DNA from: Planctomycetota bacterium
Lineage (GTDB): Bacteria; Planctomycetota; Phycisphaerae; UBA1845; UTPLA1
NCBI GenBank assembly: GCA_016712275.1
Contig: JADJRI010000004.1
Coordinates: 1-64,000, forward strand
Direction: 5' to 3'
DNA length: 64,000 nt
Part shown: piece after piece, positions 25,678 to 34,915 of the stretch
How the letters are laid out: every line of letters begins with the position of its first letter
Position numbering within the stretch: the first letter of the stretch is position 1
Notes under the pieces: model-generated
What the model was told of the DNA's origin: nothing
What the model saw: the letters and a program-made list of their open reading frames with translations, nothing else
Database searches by the model: none
Position numbers and translations under genes: made by a program

Positions 25678-27417
25678 ATGCCGACAGGACTTTTGATACT
25701 GGCCGATATGTGGATGCCTTCCGCGGATGATCTTGCGGCCATTGGTCCCTTGTGGGGTTTCGTCGGCACGCTTGTCGCGATTCTGGTGGCGGCGCTGGCC
25801 GTCGGGCGGAATTGGCGCGTGACCGGCATGCTCGCAGCACTCGGCGCGGCGGTCACGGGCTGGATGGCGCTGCGAACGGTGATGTCACCGCCGACGAACT
25901 GGGCGGGGCTGTCGCCAAACAACTCTCCGATGTTTGTCGCCGATCAGTTCAGCGCGTTTTTCGTGCTGCTGGTCAGTGTGTTCATGCTGCTGGTCATCGG
26001 CATGTGGTGGATGGGCCAGAACGCCGGGCTGCCGGAGCGGCTGTCGCGAAAGGGCGACTCGGTCGAGTTTTTCATTTTGCTCATCGGCAGCGCGTTCGGC
26101 ATGTCGATGATGGTCAGCACGACAAACCTGCTCATGATCGTCCTCGCGGTGGAGATGGCTTCGCTGCCCTCATATGCAATCACGGCTTTTCGCAAGCAAC
26201 ACGCCAAAGCGGCCGAAGCGGGTCTGAAGTATGTGCTCTTCGGCGCGGTGACCAGCGCGATCATGATCTACGGCGCATCGCTCCTCTATGGTCATTATCA
26301 CACGCTCGATCTCGCGGAGATTGGTCGAACGATTCGGATCGAAGGCGCGCCGACGCTGCTGATGGGCGTCTCGTTGTTTGCCTTCATGGTGGGCGTGGCG
26401 TTCAAGGTGTCGGCCGTGCCATTCCACTTCTGGTGCCCGGATGTGTTCGAAGGTGCCGCCATCGAAGTGACGACCTGGCTGAGCGTGGCGAGCAAGGCGG
26501 CCGGTTTGGGTCTGATGCTTCGCATCATTTCCGTGCTGACATTCAAGATCGCATCGCCGGAAACGCTGAACACCCTGGCGACGGCCATCGCGGTGATGGC
26601 GGCGCTGACCTGCACGGTGGGCAATCTGTCGGCGTTTCGACAGACGAACATGAAGCGGCTGCTCGCGTTCAGCTCCATCGCCCATGCGGGCTACATGTTG
26701 ATGGCCGTGGCGATTGTATGGATGAACAACGGTTCGCCGACCGAGGGCGTCGCCCATCCGGCCTTCAGCGCGATCGTGGGGTACATCAGCGTATATCTGG
26801 TGATGAATCTCGGCGCGTTTCTGGTCGTCGCGATGGTGTATTGGGCGACCGGCAGCGAATCGATCGATGCGATGAACGGCCTGATGCGGCGCAGTCCCCT
26901 CTTGGCAGTGATGATGGTCGTGTTTCTGTTCAGCCTTGTGGGACTGCCGCCGATGGGCGGGTTCATGGCGAAGCTGTATTTGCTCTATGCCCTGTGGGAT
27001 GCGACGTGGTATTCGCTGGTGATCGTCGCGGTGTTCAACACGCTGATTTCGCTTTATTACTATGCCCGCGTGGCGCGGGCAATGGTATTTTCGGATGACG
27101 GTCAGCCGGCGATTCGCGTGCCGATGGTGGGGCAGGCGCTGGCGACGGTATGTGCCCTGGTGGTGCTATACACGGGAACGGTCGGGGCCGGGACGCTCAA
27201 GGCGTTTTCGGATGACCGGGCGAAGGATTTGTACGCCGTGGTGAAGCCGGGGATTGCGGTGCATACGGCGGCTGAAAGTGCCAGACCGGACTCGGTAAAT
27301 GAGAATGGCACGCTTTGGAATGGACAGAATTCTACAACTGTTCCGAACAACGATGGTTGGCACATTGGTCTCGCGGCTCGGAAAGTTGACTCGGATCGAA
27401 ACAAGAATGGCGAATGA
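25678..27417 (+). CDS. nuoN: NADH-quinone oxidoreductase subunit N
   Basis: 579 residues. The core (residues ~1-515) has antiporter features: VEFFILLIGSAFGMSMM, AVEMASLPSYAITAF with the conserved Glu, KVSAVPFHFWCPDVFEGA with the Lys, and TNMKRLLAFSSIAHAGYMLM. The last ~60 residues are hydrophilic and not conserved, so either the protein has a tail or the true end is obscured. The start at ATG 25678 lies close behind nuoM. Its stop overlaps the start of the following four-helix protein. Confidence 0.94.
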   Translation: MPTGLLILADMWMPSADDLAAIGPLWGFVGTLVAILVAALAVGRNWRVTGMLAALGAAVTGWMALRTVMSPPTNWAGLSPNNSPMFVADQFSAFFVLLVSVFMLLVIGMWWMGQNAGLPERLSRKGDSVEFFILLIGSAFGMSMMVSTTNLLMIVLAVEMASLPSYAITAFRKQHAKAAEAGLKYVLFGAVTSAIMIYGASLLYGHYHTLDLAEIGRTIRIEGAPTLLMGVSLFAFMVGVAFKVSAVPFHFWCPDVFEGAAIEVTTWLSVASKAAGLGLMLRIISVLTFKIASPETLNTLATAIAVMAALTCTVGNLSAFRQTNMKRLLAFSSIAHAGYMLMAVAIVWMNNGSPTEGVAHPAFSAIVGYISVYLVMNLGAFLVVAMVYWATGSESIDAMNGLMRRSPLLAVMMVVFLFSLVGLPPMGGFMAKLYLLYALWDATWYSLVIVAVFNTLISLYYYARVARAMVFSDDGQPAIRVPMVGQALATVCALVVLYTGTVGAGTLKAFSDDRAKDLYAVVKPGIAVHTAAESARPDSVNENGTLWNGQNSTTVPNNDGWHIGLAARKVDSDRNKNGE

Positions 27418-27862
27418 ACGTGCAATTGAGGTCTTGAATCGGCTGCTTGCGGCTGAATTCGAAAGCGTCGCGCCGCGGCTGGCGCAGGCCGATCCGTATG
27501 TGAGTTTGCCATCGTCTGACGATCAGGCTGTGGTGGCAAATATGTTGCGCGATGTGACGACCCACGAGCGCGAGCTGACGCAGATGATTCTGTCGCTTCG
27601 CGGCGCACCGGTGACGCGCCGTTTCGCAACCGACAGCGGGGGCATGCATTATGTGCGCCTGTCGCATTTGATGCCGTCGGTTCTGGCAAACATCAAGCAA
27701 CTGATTTCGCTCTACGAGTCCTCGGCGGGCACAACCGGCAGCCGTGAGGCGGACGGGCTGATCTCGCGGATTCTCGACAACTACCGGCGACACTTTGCCG
27801 GTCTCGAAGAACTTCACGCGAATCTGGCGGCGGAAAAGGCCCCGGCCAACGCAGCAAAGTAA
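27407..27862 (+). CDS. Helical protein of unknown function, possibly ferritin/DinB-like bundle
   Basis: 151 residues from ATG 27407, overlapping the nuoN end by 11 bases. The sequence is predicted all-helical with four long amphipathic segments (ERAIEVLNRLLAAEFESVAP; DVTTHERELTQMILSLRG; LSHLMPSVLANIKQLISLYE; ILDNYRRHFAGLEELHANLA). The His/Glu spacing (THERE, RRHFAGLEELH) is reminiscent of ferritin-like or DUF2383-type bundles, but I cannot confirm metal ligands. Being the last gene of the nuo run it may be co-transcribed; it is not a known complex I subunit. Confidence 0.7.
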   Translation: MANERAIEVLNRLLAAEFESVAPRLAQADPYVSLPSSDDQAVVANMLRDVTTHERELTQMILSLRGAPVTRRFATDSGGMHYVRLSHLMPSVLANIKQLISLYESSAGTTGSREADGLISRILDNYRRHFAGLEELHANLAAEKAPANAAK

Positions 27863-27917
27863 CTTCATCGGATCAATTCAGCGTCGGATCGTCTCGCTCG
27901 CATGCATCGTTGGCATT

Positions 27918-28494
27918 TCACGAAGACGGCTGCAGCCGGCGCTCGATCAATTCGCCTGCAAGCTCCTTGGCCAGATTCATCTTCGCCGGGTCGCGCATGA
28001 TCTGTTGCGTGACATACGCGCCCTCCATCAGCAGTGACAGTTCGCCCGCAAGCCGATCCGGATCGGGCGCACCGGCATATGCCGCGATCTCGCGCACAAT
28101 GTCCTGCATCGATTGCTTGTGCTGCGCGGCCGCGAGGTGCGCCGGATCATGGGGCTGGGGAAACTGCACCGCCACGTTGATGAAGTAGCAGCCGTTGTAA
28201 TCGCCGCACTGAACCATTTCGCCGATGACATCGAAAATGGCGAGAAGCTGTGCCCTGGCGGAATCGCCGCCGCGCAACTTCAGCCGCTCGCGAAAGGTAT
28301 CGCGCCACCACCGGTCATGCTGCCGCAAGACCTCCGCCACAAGGTCGTCCTTGCTGGAGAAGTGGTTATAGAACGTGGTCTTGGTGACGCCCACTTCAGC
28401 CAAAATGCCGTCCAGCCCGACGGCGTGAAACCCGCGACGATGAAAGAGGTCATGCGCCCGTCTGTATGATCCGTTCGCGATTCGATTCCGGCAT
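27918..28494 (-). CDS. TetR-family transcriptional regulator (one frameshift)
   Basis: The ATG at 28494 has an excellent GGAGGA site and begins MPESNRERIIQTGA. One missing base near 28451 (GGCGCATGAC, where a further G is expected) separates this from HDLFHRRGFHAVGLDGILAE and VTKTTFYNHFSSKDDLVAEV, the TetR helix-turn-helix. The C-terminal domain (about residues 75-190) is a ligand-binding helical domain of the type seen in small-molecule-sensing TetR repressors. Corrected length is about 192 residues. It is divergent from the OsmC gene with 211 bases between, so it probably controls that gene and itself. Confidence 0.82.
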
Positions 28495-28705
28495 GATCTT
28501 CCTCCGGCGCCTTAATCCAATTCGACTTGTTGCAGCGTTTTCTGGCCAGGTTGACCATAAGTCAACCCAGCTTGCACTCGAAGTCAAGGCGACGAATTCC
28601 GCCGGCATGCATCTAATCCTTTCGAAGCGGCGTGGTTCGGGTGTTCCGGCCAAAGCCGCTGAAATGCTCCTGGCCCGGTTCGCCGGGCGGAAAGGTGACG
28701 AAATC

Positions 28706-29263
28706 ATGCAGACGATCGAATCAAAACAAAATGGCATCGACACGACCGCACTTCGAGCCAGTATGAAGGCCATTGCACAGAAACCGGGCGAAGGAAAGGT
28801 GCGCTTTCATGTTTGCACGGAATGGTCCGGCGGCACGCAGTCCACGACAAGAGTCGAAGATTGGCAAATTGGCGACAAGACGCAGGGACGCAGCTTCACC
28901 ATTCTGGCCGATGAGCCGCCGGAGTTGCTGGGCAACTCCATCGCGCCAAATCCGCAGGAGCTTCTCATGGCAGGATTGAACGCCTGCCTGACGGTCGGTT
29001 ATGTAACCGGATGCTCGATGAGGGGGATAGAAGTTGATAGCCTGGAAATCGAAACCGAAGGCGATCTCGATTTGCGCGGATTTCTCGGTCTCGATCCCAA
29101 TGTCAAACCGGGTTACGACGAACTAAGGTACACGGTTCGAATTCGCAGCTCGGGCACCAAAGAGCAGATTCAGCAAATCCACGACACGGTCATGGCAACC
29201 TCGCCGAACTTCTTTAATCTGGCCAATCCCATTCGTTTGAAGCCCACGCTCGTCGTCGAATAA
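28706..29263 (+). CDS. OsmC/Ohr family protein (peroxide reductase type)
   Basis: 185 residues from ATG 28706, with AAGGTGA about seven bases upstream. The OsmC fold is seen in PPELLGNSIAPNPQELLMAGLNACLTVGY, where the first redox cysteine lies, and VTGCSMRGIEVDSLEIETEGD with the second, spaced as in OsmC-like proteins. The C-terminal half (YDELRYTVRIRSSGTKEQI, MATSPNFFNLANPI) is typical. Family members reduce organic hydroperoxides through the cysteine pair. The divergent TetR gene is the likely regulator. The open frame continues upstream of the ATG but without conserved sequence. Confidence 0.85.
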   Translation: MQTIESKQNGIDTTALRASMKAIAQKPGEGKVRFHVCTEWSGGTQSTTRVEDWQIGDKTQGRSFTILADEPPELLGNSIAPNPQELLMAGLNACLTVGYVTGCSMRGIEVDSLEIETEGDLDLRGFLGLDPNVKPGYDELRYTVRIRSSGTKEQIQQIHDTVMATSPNFFNLANPIRLKPTLVVE

Positions 29264-29277
29264 AACGCGCGGTCGGC

Positions 29278-29303
29278 CCGTCCCGCGCTGCGGCGCGGGA
29301 CGG
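29278..29303 (+). terminator. GC-rich hairpin after the OsmC gene
   Basis: Perfect 11-base stem CCGTCCCGCGC / GCGCGGGACGG with a TGCG loop, 15 bases after the OsmC stop. There is no T-run, so it may be a rho-independent-like element, an mRNA end stabiliser or a repeat. Confidence 0.45.
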
Positions 29304-29448
29304 TTGGAACCAGGCATTTCAGGCCAGTCCGAACCATCGGTGTTATTCATGATTCTCAACTTTGACGGCCGCTTGACGACAGTCATCGAGAATAAATGGT
29401 GGTGATTTGCTAACGGCGGAATGGCTACAGAATACTGCCGCCGGTGTG

Positions 29449-30030
29449 TCACGCACTTGACTTAATCATTTCATGCAGCTTCATCACCGTCCGCCAGTTT
29501 CTGAATGTGCTGGTGGTCGCCAGCGTCGAATCGATGTAGGCGTTGGTGAATTTGGAATTCGCGACCCCGTCCGGATAATGAACGAAAATCTCACGACCGC
29601 GCACCACCAATCGGTCTTTCGGCGAGCGGGCCGGGTCGATTTTGGCGATGTCGGCTTTGCCGGGGGCTTTCGCAAGAAATCCGACATACAGCGCGGCCGG
29701 TTCCGAACCGTCGGCAAGAAACGGATTGTTCGCAACGACATCCGTCATCTCGGCTGCGGAACGCAAAACGATCGTCGGTTCGAATTTGAATTTCTTGCCG
29801 ATCGACTCGGTCACCGTCCACGCGATTTTGGGTGCGTCCGATGGCGATGCCTCAAATACGACATTGCCGCTCTGAATATAGGTCCGAATCCCCAGTGCTC
29901 CAGCCTTGGCAAACATGGAAGCAAGGTCAGCCATCGGCAGAATATGTTTCCCGCCCACATTAATGCCCCTCAAAAGAGCAACAAATGTAGGTTTCGTGGT
30001 TGATTTCGGAGAGAGCTTCGACTTTGACAT
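29449..30030 (-). CDS. DUF1697 family protein
   Basis: 193 residues. The DUF1697 opening is clear: FVALLRGINVGGKHILPMADL, then LGIRTYIQSGNVVFEAS; later AALYVGFLAKAP and the C-terminal NSKFTNAYIDSTLATTSTFRNWRTV match the family end, where the N/T-rich RNWRTV segment is conserved. The fold is alpha/beta and the biochemical function is unknown. It is a monocistronic gene divergent from the secretion cluster, with 264 bases between. Confidence 0.9.
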   Translation of the reverse strand: MSKSKLSPKSTTKPTFVALLRGINVGGKHILPMADLASMFAKAGALGIRTYIQSGNVVFEASPSDAPKIAWTVTESIGKKFKFEPTIVLRSAAEMTDVVANNPFLADGSEPAALYVGFLAKAPGKADIAKIDPARSPKDRLVVRGREIFVHYPDGVANSKFTNAYIDSTLATTSTFRNWRTVMKLHEMIKSSA

Positions 30031-30294
30031 TGCATCCTCATAACTCGGTGCGATTTTCGATGGGTCGGATTGCGCCTACTGTAGTACCCCATCGGCTGCA
30101 TCCAATCCAGCAACGGCTGTGTAGAACATCCGTGGTGATGGTGGTTTACGGTGGTTTCCGATAAGTTGTAAGTCGTGTGCGTACGATCGACTTTTGAATT
30201 GAATGACTCAAAGACACGAGAATGTCTCTAAAATCATATTGGGCATAAACTTGCGATAGCGTAAGTGAAATGCTTCCAAATGGTTGAATAGCAT

Positions 30295-31494
30295 ATGCCA
30301 AGCTTTTCTTATGTGGCGAGGAATACGGACGGGGTGACGGTGAAGGGCGTTCTCGCCGCCGACACCCAGCAGCAAGTTCTGCGCTCGCTCGACGAGCAAT
30401 CTCTTTTCCCGCTTGAAATACAGGAAGGCGGCATGGCCGTCAGCGGCATGACCGGCCGCAAAAAGTCGGTTCGGGCGACCAATGTCGCAGTTTTCTATTC
30501 GCAGTTTGCCGATTTGCTCCATGCCGGCGTGCCGGCGCTGCGCTCGCTGGATGTTATGTGGAAGCAGACGTCCAATGCCGTCTTAAAGGAAGTGCTTAAG
30601 GAAGTTCGCGAAGACCTTGCCAGCGGCCAAACCCTTGCGGATGCGATGGATAAGCATCCCAATGCCTTCAGCCCGCTGCATGTTTCGATGATCCGTGCCG
30701 GTGAAAAGGGCGGCTTTCTGGAAGAGGTGCTGAAGCGAATCGCCACCTTTACCGAGCGCCAAAACGAATTGCGAAACAAGGTCATCGGAGCGTTGATCTA
30801 CCCGTCGATTCTCATGACGGTCGGCGCCGGAATTGTCGTCTTTCTCCTTGTCATCGTTGTTCCGCAGGTGCGGAAATTCTTGATGGGTGACTTGCCGATT
30901 TTGACGCAATGGGTTTTTGCGGCCTGTGACCTGCTTCAGTTACGCGGTTGGTGGGTTCTTGGCGGATTGGCGGTGGTGATTGTTTCGGCCGTGGCCTTTG
31001 TTCGAAGTCCGGGAGGTCGGGAAACGGTGGACCGCCTTCAAATGAAGTTGCCGGTCTTGGGCGAAATCCTTCGATTGGTCGCCATTTGCCGGTTTTGTCG
31101 CATTCTTGGAACGTTGCTCACTAACGGCGTACCAATTTTGCAATCGTTGAAAATAGCCCGCGATTCGGCCGGCAATAGGATGTTGGTGGATGTGATCGAG
31201 GATTCCACCGAAGCGGTGCGAAAAGGCGCCGCCCTGTCCGGCCCATTGGGGCGAAGCGGTCTTTTTCCGCTGGATATCGTGGACATGATCGCCGTCGGCG
31301 AGGAAAGCAATAATCTCGAAAATGTGCTCATCACCATCGCGGATTCCTATGAAGCCCGAACCGGACGCAAAATCGACTTGGCGGTTCGCCTGCTGGAACC
31401 GCTCTTGCTCGTCGGAATGGCCGCAGTTGTGGCGGTCATTGCCATTGCCCTGCTCCTGCCGATTCTCACGATGAGCGGCCGCGGAGCGGGATAA
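30295..31494 (+). CDS. gspF: Type II secretion / type IV pilus inner-membrane platform protein
   Basis: 399 residues, standard length for GspF/PilC. It has the N-terminal FSYVARNTDGVTVKGVLAA module, two T2SSF domains (residues ~65-190 and ~270-390), each with the pattern FYSQFADLLHAGVPALRSLD or FCRILGTLLTNGVPILQSL, and three membrane helices (~165-190, ~220-240, ~365-395). The acidic MIRAGEKGGFLEEVL and IAVGEESNNLENVL segments are the family hallmarks. It anchors the assembly ATPase and the pseudopilus in the inner membrane. It is the first gene of the secretion cluster; a GspE ATPase gene, usually just upstream, is absent here. Confidence 0.93.
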   Translation: MPSFSYVARNTDGVTVKGVLAADTQQQVLRSLDEQSLFPLEIQEGGMAVSGMTGRKKSVRATNVAVFYSQFADLLHAGVPALRSLDVMWKQTSNAVLKEVLKEVREDLASGQTLADAMDKHPNAFSPLHVSMIRAGEKGGFLEEVLKRIATFTERQNELRNKVIGALIYPSILMTVGAGIVVFLLVIVVPQVRKFLMGDLPILTQWVFAACDLLQLRGWWVLGGLAVVIVSAVAFVRSPGGRETVDRLQMKLPVLGEILRLVAICRFCRILGTLLTNGVPILQSLKIARDSAGNRMLVDVIEDSTEAVRKGAALSGPLGRSGLFPLDIVDMIAVGEESNNLENVLITIADSYEARTGRKIDLAVRLLEPLLLVGMAAVVAVIAIALLLPILTMSGRGAG

Positions 31495-31672
31495 ATCGCG
31501 CTATGTGCCAATAAAATCAGGTGGCAATCGGTCAATTTCCATGCCACAATTCAGTCAATGCCGTGTATACGGATTAGGTCGAACGGAAACTTGGAATGTC
31601 CCGGCGCTTCGCGTGCATGGCCGGACGCGGGATGTTCAGCTCGGATTTTAGCTTAGAAGGAGACAACCTCAC

Positions 31673-32125
31673 ATGTTTGCAAAACGAAACCAAGCCCGTC
31701 GGGTTCGCAGGGCATTTACCCTGTTGGAAATTCTGCTCGTCGTGGGCCTGCTGGCCTTGCTGGCGGCCTTTGTCGTTCCCTCGCTGGTCGGCCAGGCCGG
31801 CAAGGCGAAGATCGATCTGGCCCGCGCGGCGATCGGCCCGAACGGAACGATCTCCCGCGAGGTGGACATGTATAAGTTCAATTGCGGCTCGTGGCCTGAA
31901 GAATTGAAGTACCTGTATGAAAAGCCGCAGGACGACACCCTTGCTAAGAAGTGGATTCAGGGCATCAAGGATCCGGGTGGCCTGAAAGATCCCTGGGACC
32001 ACGATTATCAATACCGCGCGCCGGGCGAAAAGAACAAGGATGGCATCGATCTTTGGAGCCTTGGACCCGATGGGTTGGACGGCACCGAAGACGACATTGT
32101 CAACTGGGAAACGGATCGCGACTGA
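31673..32125 (+). CDS. gspG: Major pseudopilin
   Basis: 150 residues from ATG 31673, preceded by GGAG. A 14-residue basic leader ends in RRA before FTLLEILLVVGLLALLAAFVV, the N-methylated prepilin helix with Glu at +5. Ala replaces the usual Gly at -1. The globular end has the GspG calcium-loop features: GGLKDPWDHDYQYRAPGEKN and DLWSLGPDGLDGTEDDIVNW. As major pseudopilin it should polymerise into the periplasmic pseudopilus. Genes for minor pseudopilins H, I, J and K follow in order. Confidence 0.93.
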   Translation: MFAKRNQARRVRRAFTLLEILLVVGLLALLAAFVVPSLVGQAGKAKIDLARAAIGPNGTISREVDMYKFNCGSWPEELKYLYEKPQDDTLAKKWIQGIKDPGGLKDPWDHDYQYRAPGEKNKDGIDLWSLGPDGLDGTEDDIVNWETDRD

Positions 32126-32170
32126 TTTCGTGCCTGTTTGATGGCGTGCAGCGGGCCCTGAGCAAAAAAG

Positions 32171-33637
32171 ATGCGTCGAGTGCTTCTAACCGCGGAATTC
32201 AGTTGGCCGCCGTCCCGTGTCGGGCATGTGGCACACAGGTGCCGTGCGTCCGTCGCTCGCCGCGCGTTCACGCTGCTCGAGTTGCTCATCGCCCTGTCGC
32301 TTCTGGTTTTGCTGGCGGCATTTGCATGGCCGCTCATGGAAAATCAGATCGGGGCGACGGCCATGCCGGAATCGGCGGCGCGCATGCGCGACACGCTGTT
32401 TCTCGCCCGCGCCGAAGCCATGCAGCAGCATCGGCGGGTTCGCGTTCGATTTGCTCCCAATGAGCAACAGCCCTATCTCGAAATCGAGCTGGACCCCATG
32501 CGCGAACCGGGCAAATGGGAGCCGATCAGCACGAATTGGGTGAAAGAACGCCCGCTGGTCGATGTGGTGCAGGTCCATACGATCGAAAGCGGGCGACCGG
32601 CCTATCTGAAGCCGATTTCCTTTGATACCAGTGCGGACGAAGCCCAGGAAGATTCCGACGAACAGGAACAGCAGGAAGACACCGAAGACTTTGATGCAAC
32701 GCTGCCGTCATCAACGTCGACCAATGACGACGTTGAGCTGGACGACAATCGTCCCATCATCTACTTCGAGCCGGACGGCGCCTCGGAATGGGCCACCATC
32801 ATGCTCTCCAAGATTCCGTTGGAGCAGGAACTAAAAGAAGAAGACGACCAGCTTTGGGTGATTCTCGATGGCCGAACCGGCCTTGCGTATATTCGCGAGC
32901 AGGTGACCGAAGCCCAGCTCGCCGATGAGACGTTTTACATCAAGCGCGAAAATCTGGAATTGCCCAAGCAGGAGGGAACGGAAGACCTCGTGCTCGGCGC
33001 GCAGGATCCCAATGCCGCCGCGACTGATACTTCCGGCGGCGGGCAGTTTGGCGGATCGGGCGGGAATTTCGGACAAGGCGGACAGAATAATGGCGGATTG
33101 CCCGGTGGTTCGATCGGTCCCGGCGACTTGGCGGGCCTGCCCGACGATATTCGCGATCGGTTGCCGGGCGGCGGCGGCATGGGCGGTGGGCGTGATGGCG
33201 GCAAGAACGGAGGCGGAAATGGGCCGGGCCGTGGCGGAAACGGCCAAAACGGTCCGGACATTGGTCCGGGTCGCGGGCCGGGAAACAATTCGGGTGGCGG
33301 CGGTCGTGGTCCCGATGCACCGGGTCCAAAGGGGCAGGGCGGCGGAAAAAACGATGACACCGGTGGCGGTAAGGGCGGCAGTCAGCCGACCGATGGTGCC
33401 AACGATCTGAGCGACGATCTGAGCAATTCGAATCTCAGTGAAGACGAACAAGACAATATCACCGAAGCGTTGAACAACAATTCAAACTCCAACACCAACC
33501 CGAATAACAACGCGAACGACAACACGAATACAAACAACAACGCCAACTCAAACGTCAGCAACACCAACGAAAATCTCAACTCGAATTCAAACGACAATTT
33601 GAACGACAACAACAACAAGAACGGCAATAAGTCCTGA
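32171..33637 (+). CDS. gspH: Minor pseudopilin GspH-like with long Gly- and Asn-rich tail
   Basis: 488 residues against a usual ~170-200. The leader is long (31 residues) and ends in ARRA before FTLLELLIALSLLVLLAAF. The pseudopilin part (to about residue 285) contains RDTLFLARAEAMQQHRRVRV, typical of GspH, and acidic loops. From about residue 290 the chain is Gly-rich (GGQFGGSGGNFGQGGQNNGG and similar), then acidic, and the last ~60 residues consist mostly of Asn, Ser, Thr and Asp (for example NANDNTNTNNNANSNVSNTN). These tails should be disordered and exposed at the pseudopilus surface or tip. The tail's base composition stays in frame with uninterrupted coding, so it is not an artefact of frameshift. 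Confidence 0.88.
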   Translation: MRRVLLTAEFSWPPSRVGHVAHRCRASVARRAFTLLELLIALSLLVLLAAFAWPLMENQIGATAMPESAARMRDTLFLARAEAMQQHRRVRVRFAPNEQQPYLEIELDPMREPGKWEPISTNWVKERPLVDVVQVHTIESGRPAYLKPISFDTSADEAQEDSDEQEQQEDTEDFDATLPSSTSTNDDVELDDNRPIIYFEPDGASEWATIMLSKIPLEQELKEEDDQLWVILDGRTGLAYIREQVTEAQLADETFYIKRENLELPKQEGTEDLVLGAQDPNAAATDTSGGGQFGGSGGNFGQGGQNNGGLPGGSIGPGDLAGLPDDIRDRLPGGGGMGGGRDGGKNGGGNGPGRGGNGQNGPDIGPGRGPGNNSGGGGRGPDAPGPKGQGGGKNDDTGGGKGGSQPTDGANDLSDDLSNSNLSEDEQDNITEALNNNSNSNTNPNNNANDNTNTNNNANSNVSNTNENLNSNSNDNLNDNNNKNGNKS

Positions 33638-33918
33638 TTCCCTATAAGTTTGTGTTAGTGTCGCGTGGTCAATGTGTGCATAACACGTTGACCTTTTTGG
33701 CCTTTCAGAATGACGATTGGACGCAACCGATGCCCCCAAGAATTGTATGAATCGCGTACTGCCATACCTTCATGATTGACAGGTAGTTAAGGCAGGAAAC
33801 GCCGCTCGGAATTCACATCGAAAAAGATCGTCCAATTTGCGACGATTGCCGCTGTAATGCGTACAAGAAAGGGGTTCTCGCCCGGTCCTCGGTGGACTCA
33901 CGGAGATGGAGCGCCTTT

Positions 33919-34915
33919 GTGTTTGTAAAAATTCCTGTGTTTATTCGATTTCAGCCCGGCAAACGGTTCGCAGCGCGCGGGAAATCCACGCGCCGCCGCG
34001 CGCGTCCTGCTCGAAGTCGTGCTCTCGCTTGGGATTTTGCTTTTGACGATTTCGGTCGTCGGCGCGATTTTTCGCAACGGCCGCGAGAACGTGGAGACTG
34101 CCGAGCGGCTCAGCCGCGGCATGATTCAGACCGAGCGGCTCATCGCCGAGATCGATACAAATTCCGGCTTGCTGAATCTGGATGAGAACGAGCAGTCGGG
34201 CTACTTTCGCGACGGCGAAACGATCGCGGACATGTCGTGGAAGATCAAGGTCGAGCCGCTGCAACGGGTCGAGGGCTTGCTGCAGATCGACATCGACATT
34301 TTCATCGGCGACCCGGAGGCGGATGTCGGCGACCGAAAGTTTGTCATGTCAACGCGATTCTTTCGAGCCCTGCCGCGCGGCCTCGATCTCGAAAAAGACT
34401 TCGGCCTCGAAGAGGAACAAATCACCCAACTCACCGATGCGATTCCCGGCGGCGCTCAGGTCCTCGATCCGAACAATTTCGATCCGCGCATGCTGGCATC
34501 GATGGACATGGACACGCTCATCGAGCTTCTGCCCACGCTGATTGCGGCGTTTGGCGATCAATTTGCCGGCGGACAGCTCGATCAGATCATTGCGGCCATT
34601 CAGTCGGGTGACCAGGGCGCTCTGCAACGTCTGGCGGGGCAGGCCGGCGGCGGCCAATTTGGACCCGGCGGCAATCAGGGCGGTGGAGATCAAGGCGGTG
34701 GCGGCGGGCAATTCGGCCCGGGTGGCGGCAATCAAGGTGGCGATCAGGGCGGTGGTGGTCAAGGCGGCGGCGGTCAGGGTGGCGGGCAACGTCCGCCGCG
34801 CTCGAACGCCGGCGGTCGGCCGCCCCGCGATAATGGCGGAAATCAGGGCGAAAACGGCGATCCGGACAATCCGCGCGGCGGTGGACGCCCACCGAGACGG
34901 GGAGGCCGCGGATGA
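33919..34915 (+). CDS. gspI: Minor pseudopilin GspI-like with Gly-rich tail (frameshift at leader)
   Basis: The upstream frame from GTG 33919 (GGAG nine bases before it) gives a basic leader ending GKSTRRRA. The main frame carries VLLEVVLSLGILLLTISVVG, the prepilin helix. Joining them requires an indel near 34001-34004; an A-(F)-VLLE junction would then place Glu at +5 as in the neighbouring pseudopilins. GTG 33892 is an alternative start. The globular part has about 190 residues (MSWKIKVEPLQRVEGLLQID; FVMSTRFFRALPRGLDLE). The last ~90 residues are Gly/Gln/Asn/Arg-rich (GGNQGGDQGGGGQGGGGQGG), similar in style to the GspH tail but not in sequence. Typical GspI is only about 125 residues. Confidence 0.8.

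Noticed and set aside
33030..33630. Repetitive Gly and Asn codon tract considered as a CRISPR array or minisatellite
   Set aside because: There are no equal-length repeats with unique spacers; codons vary while amino acid composition is kept, which indicates selected low-complexity protein rather than DNA repeat expansion.
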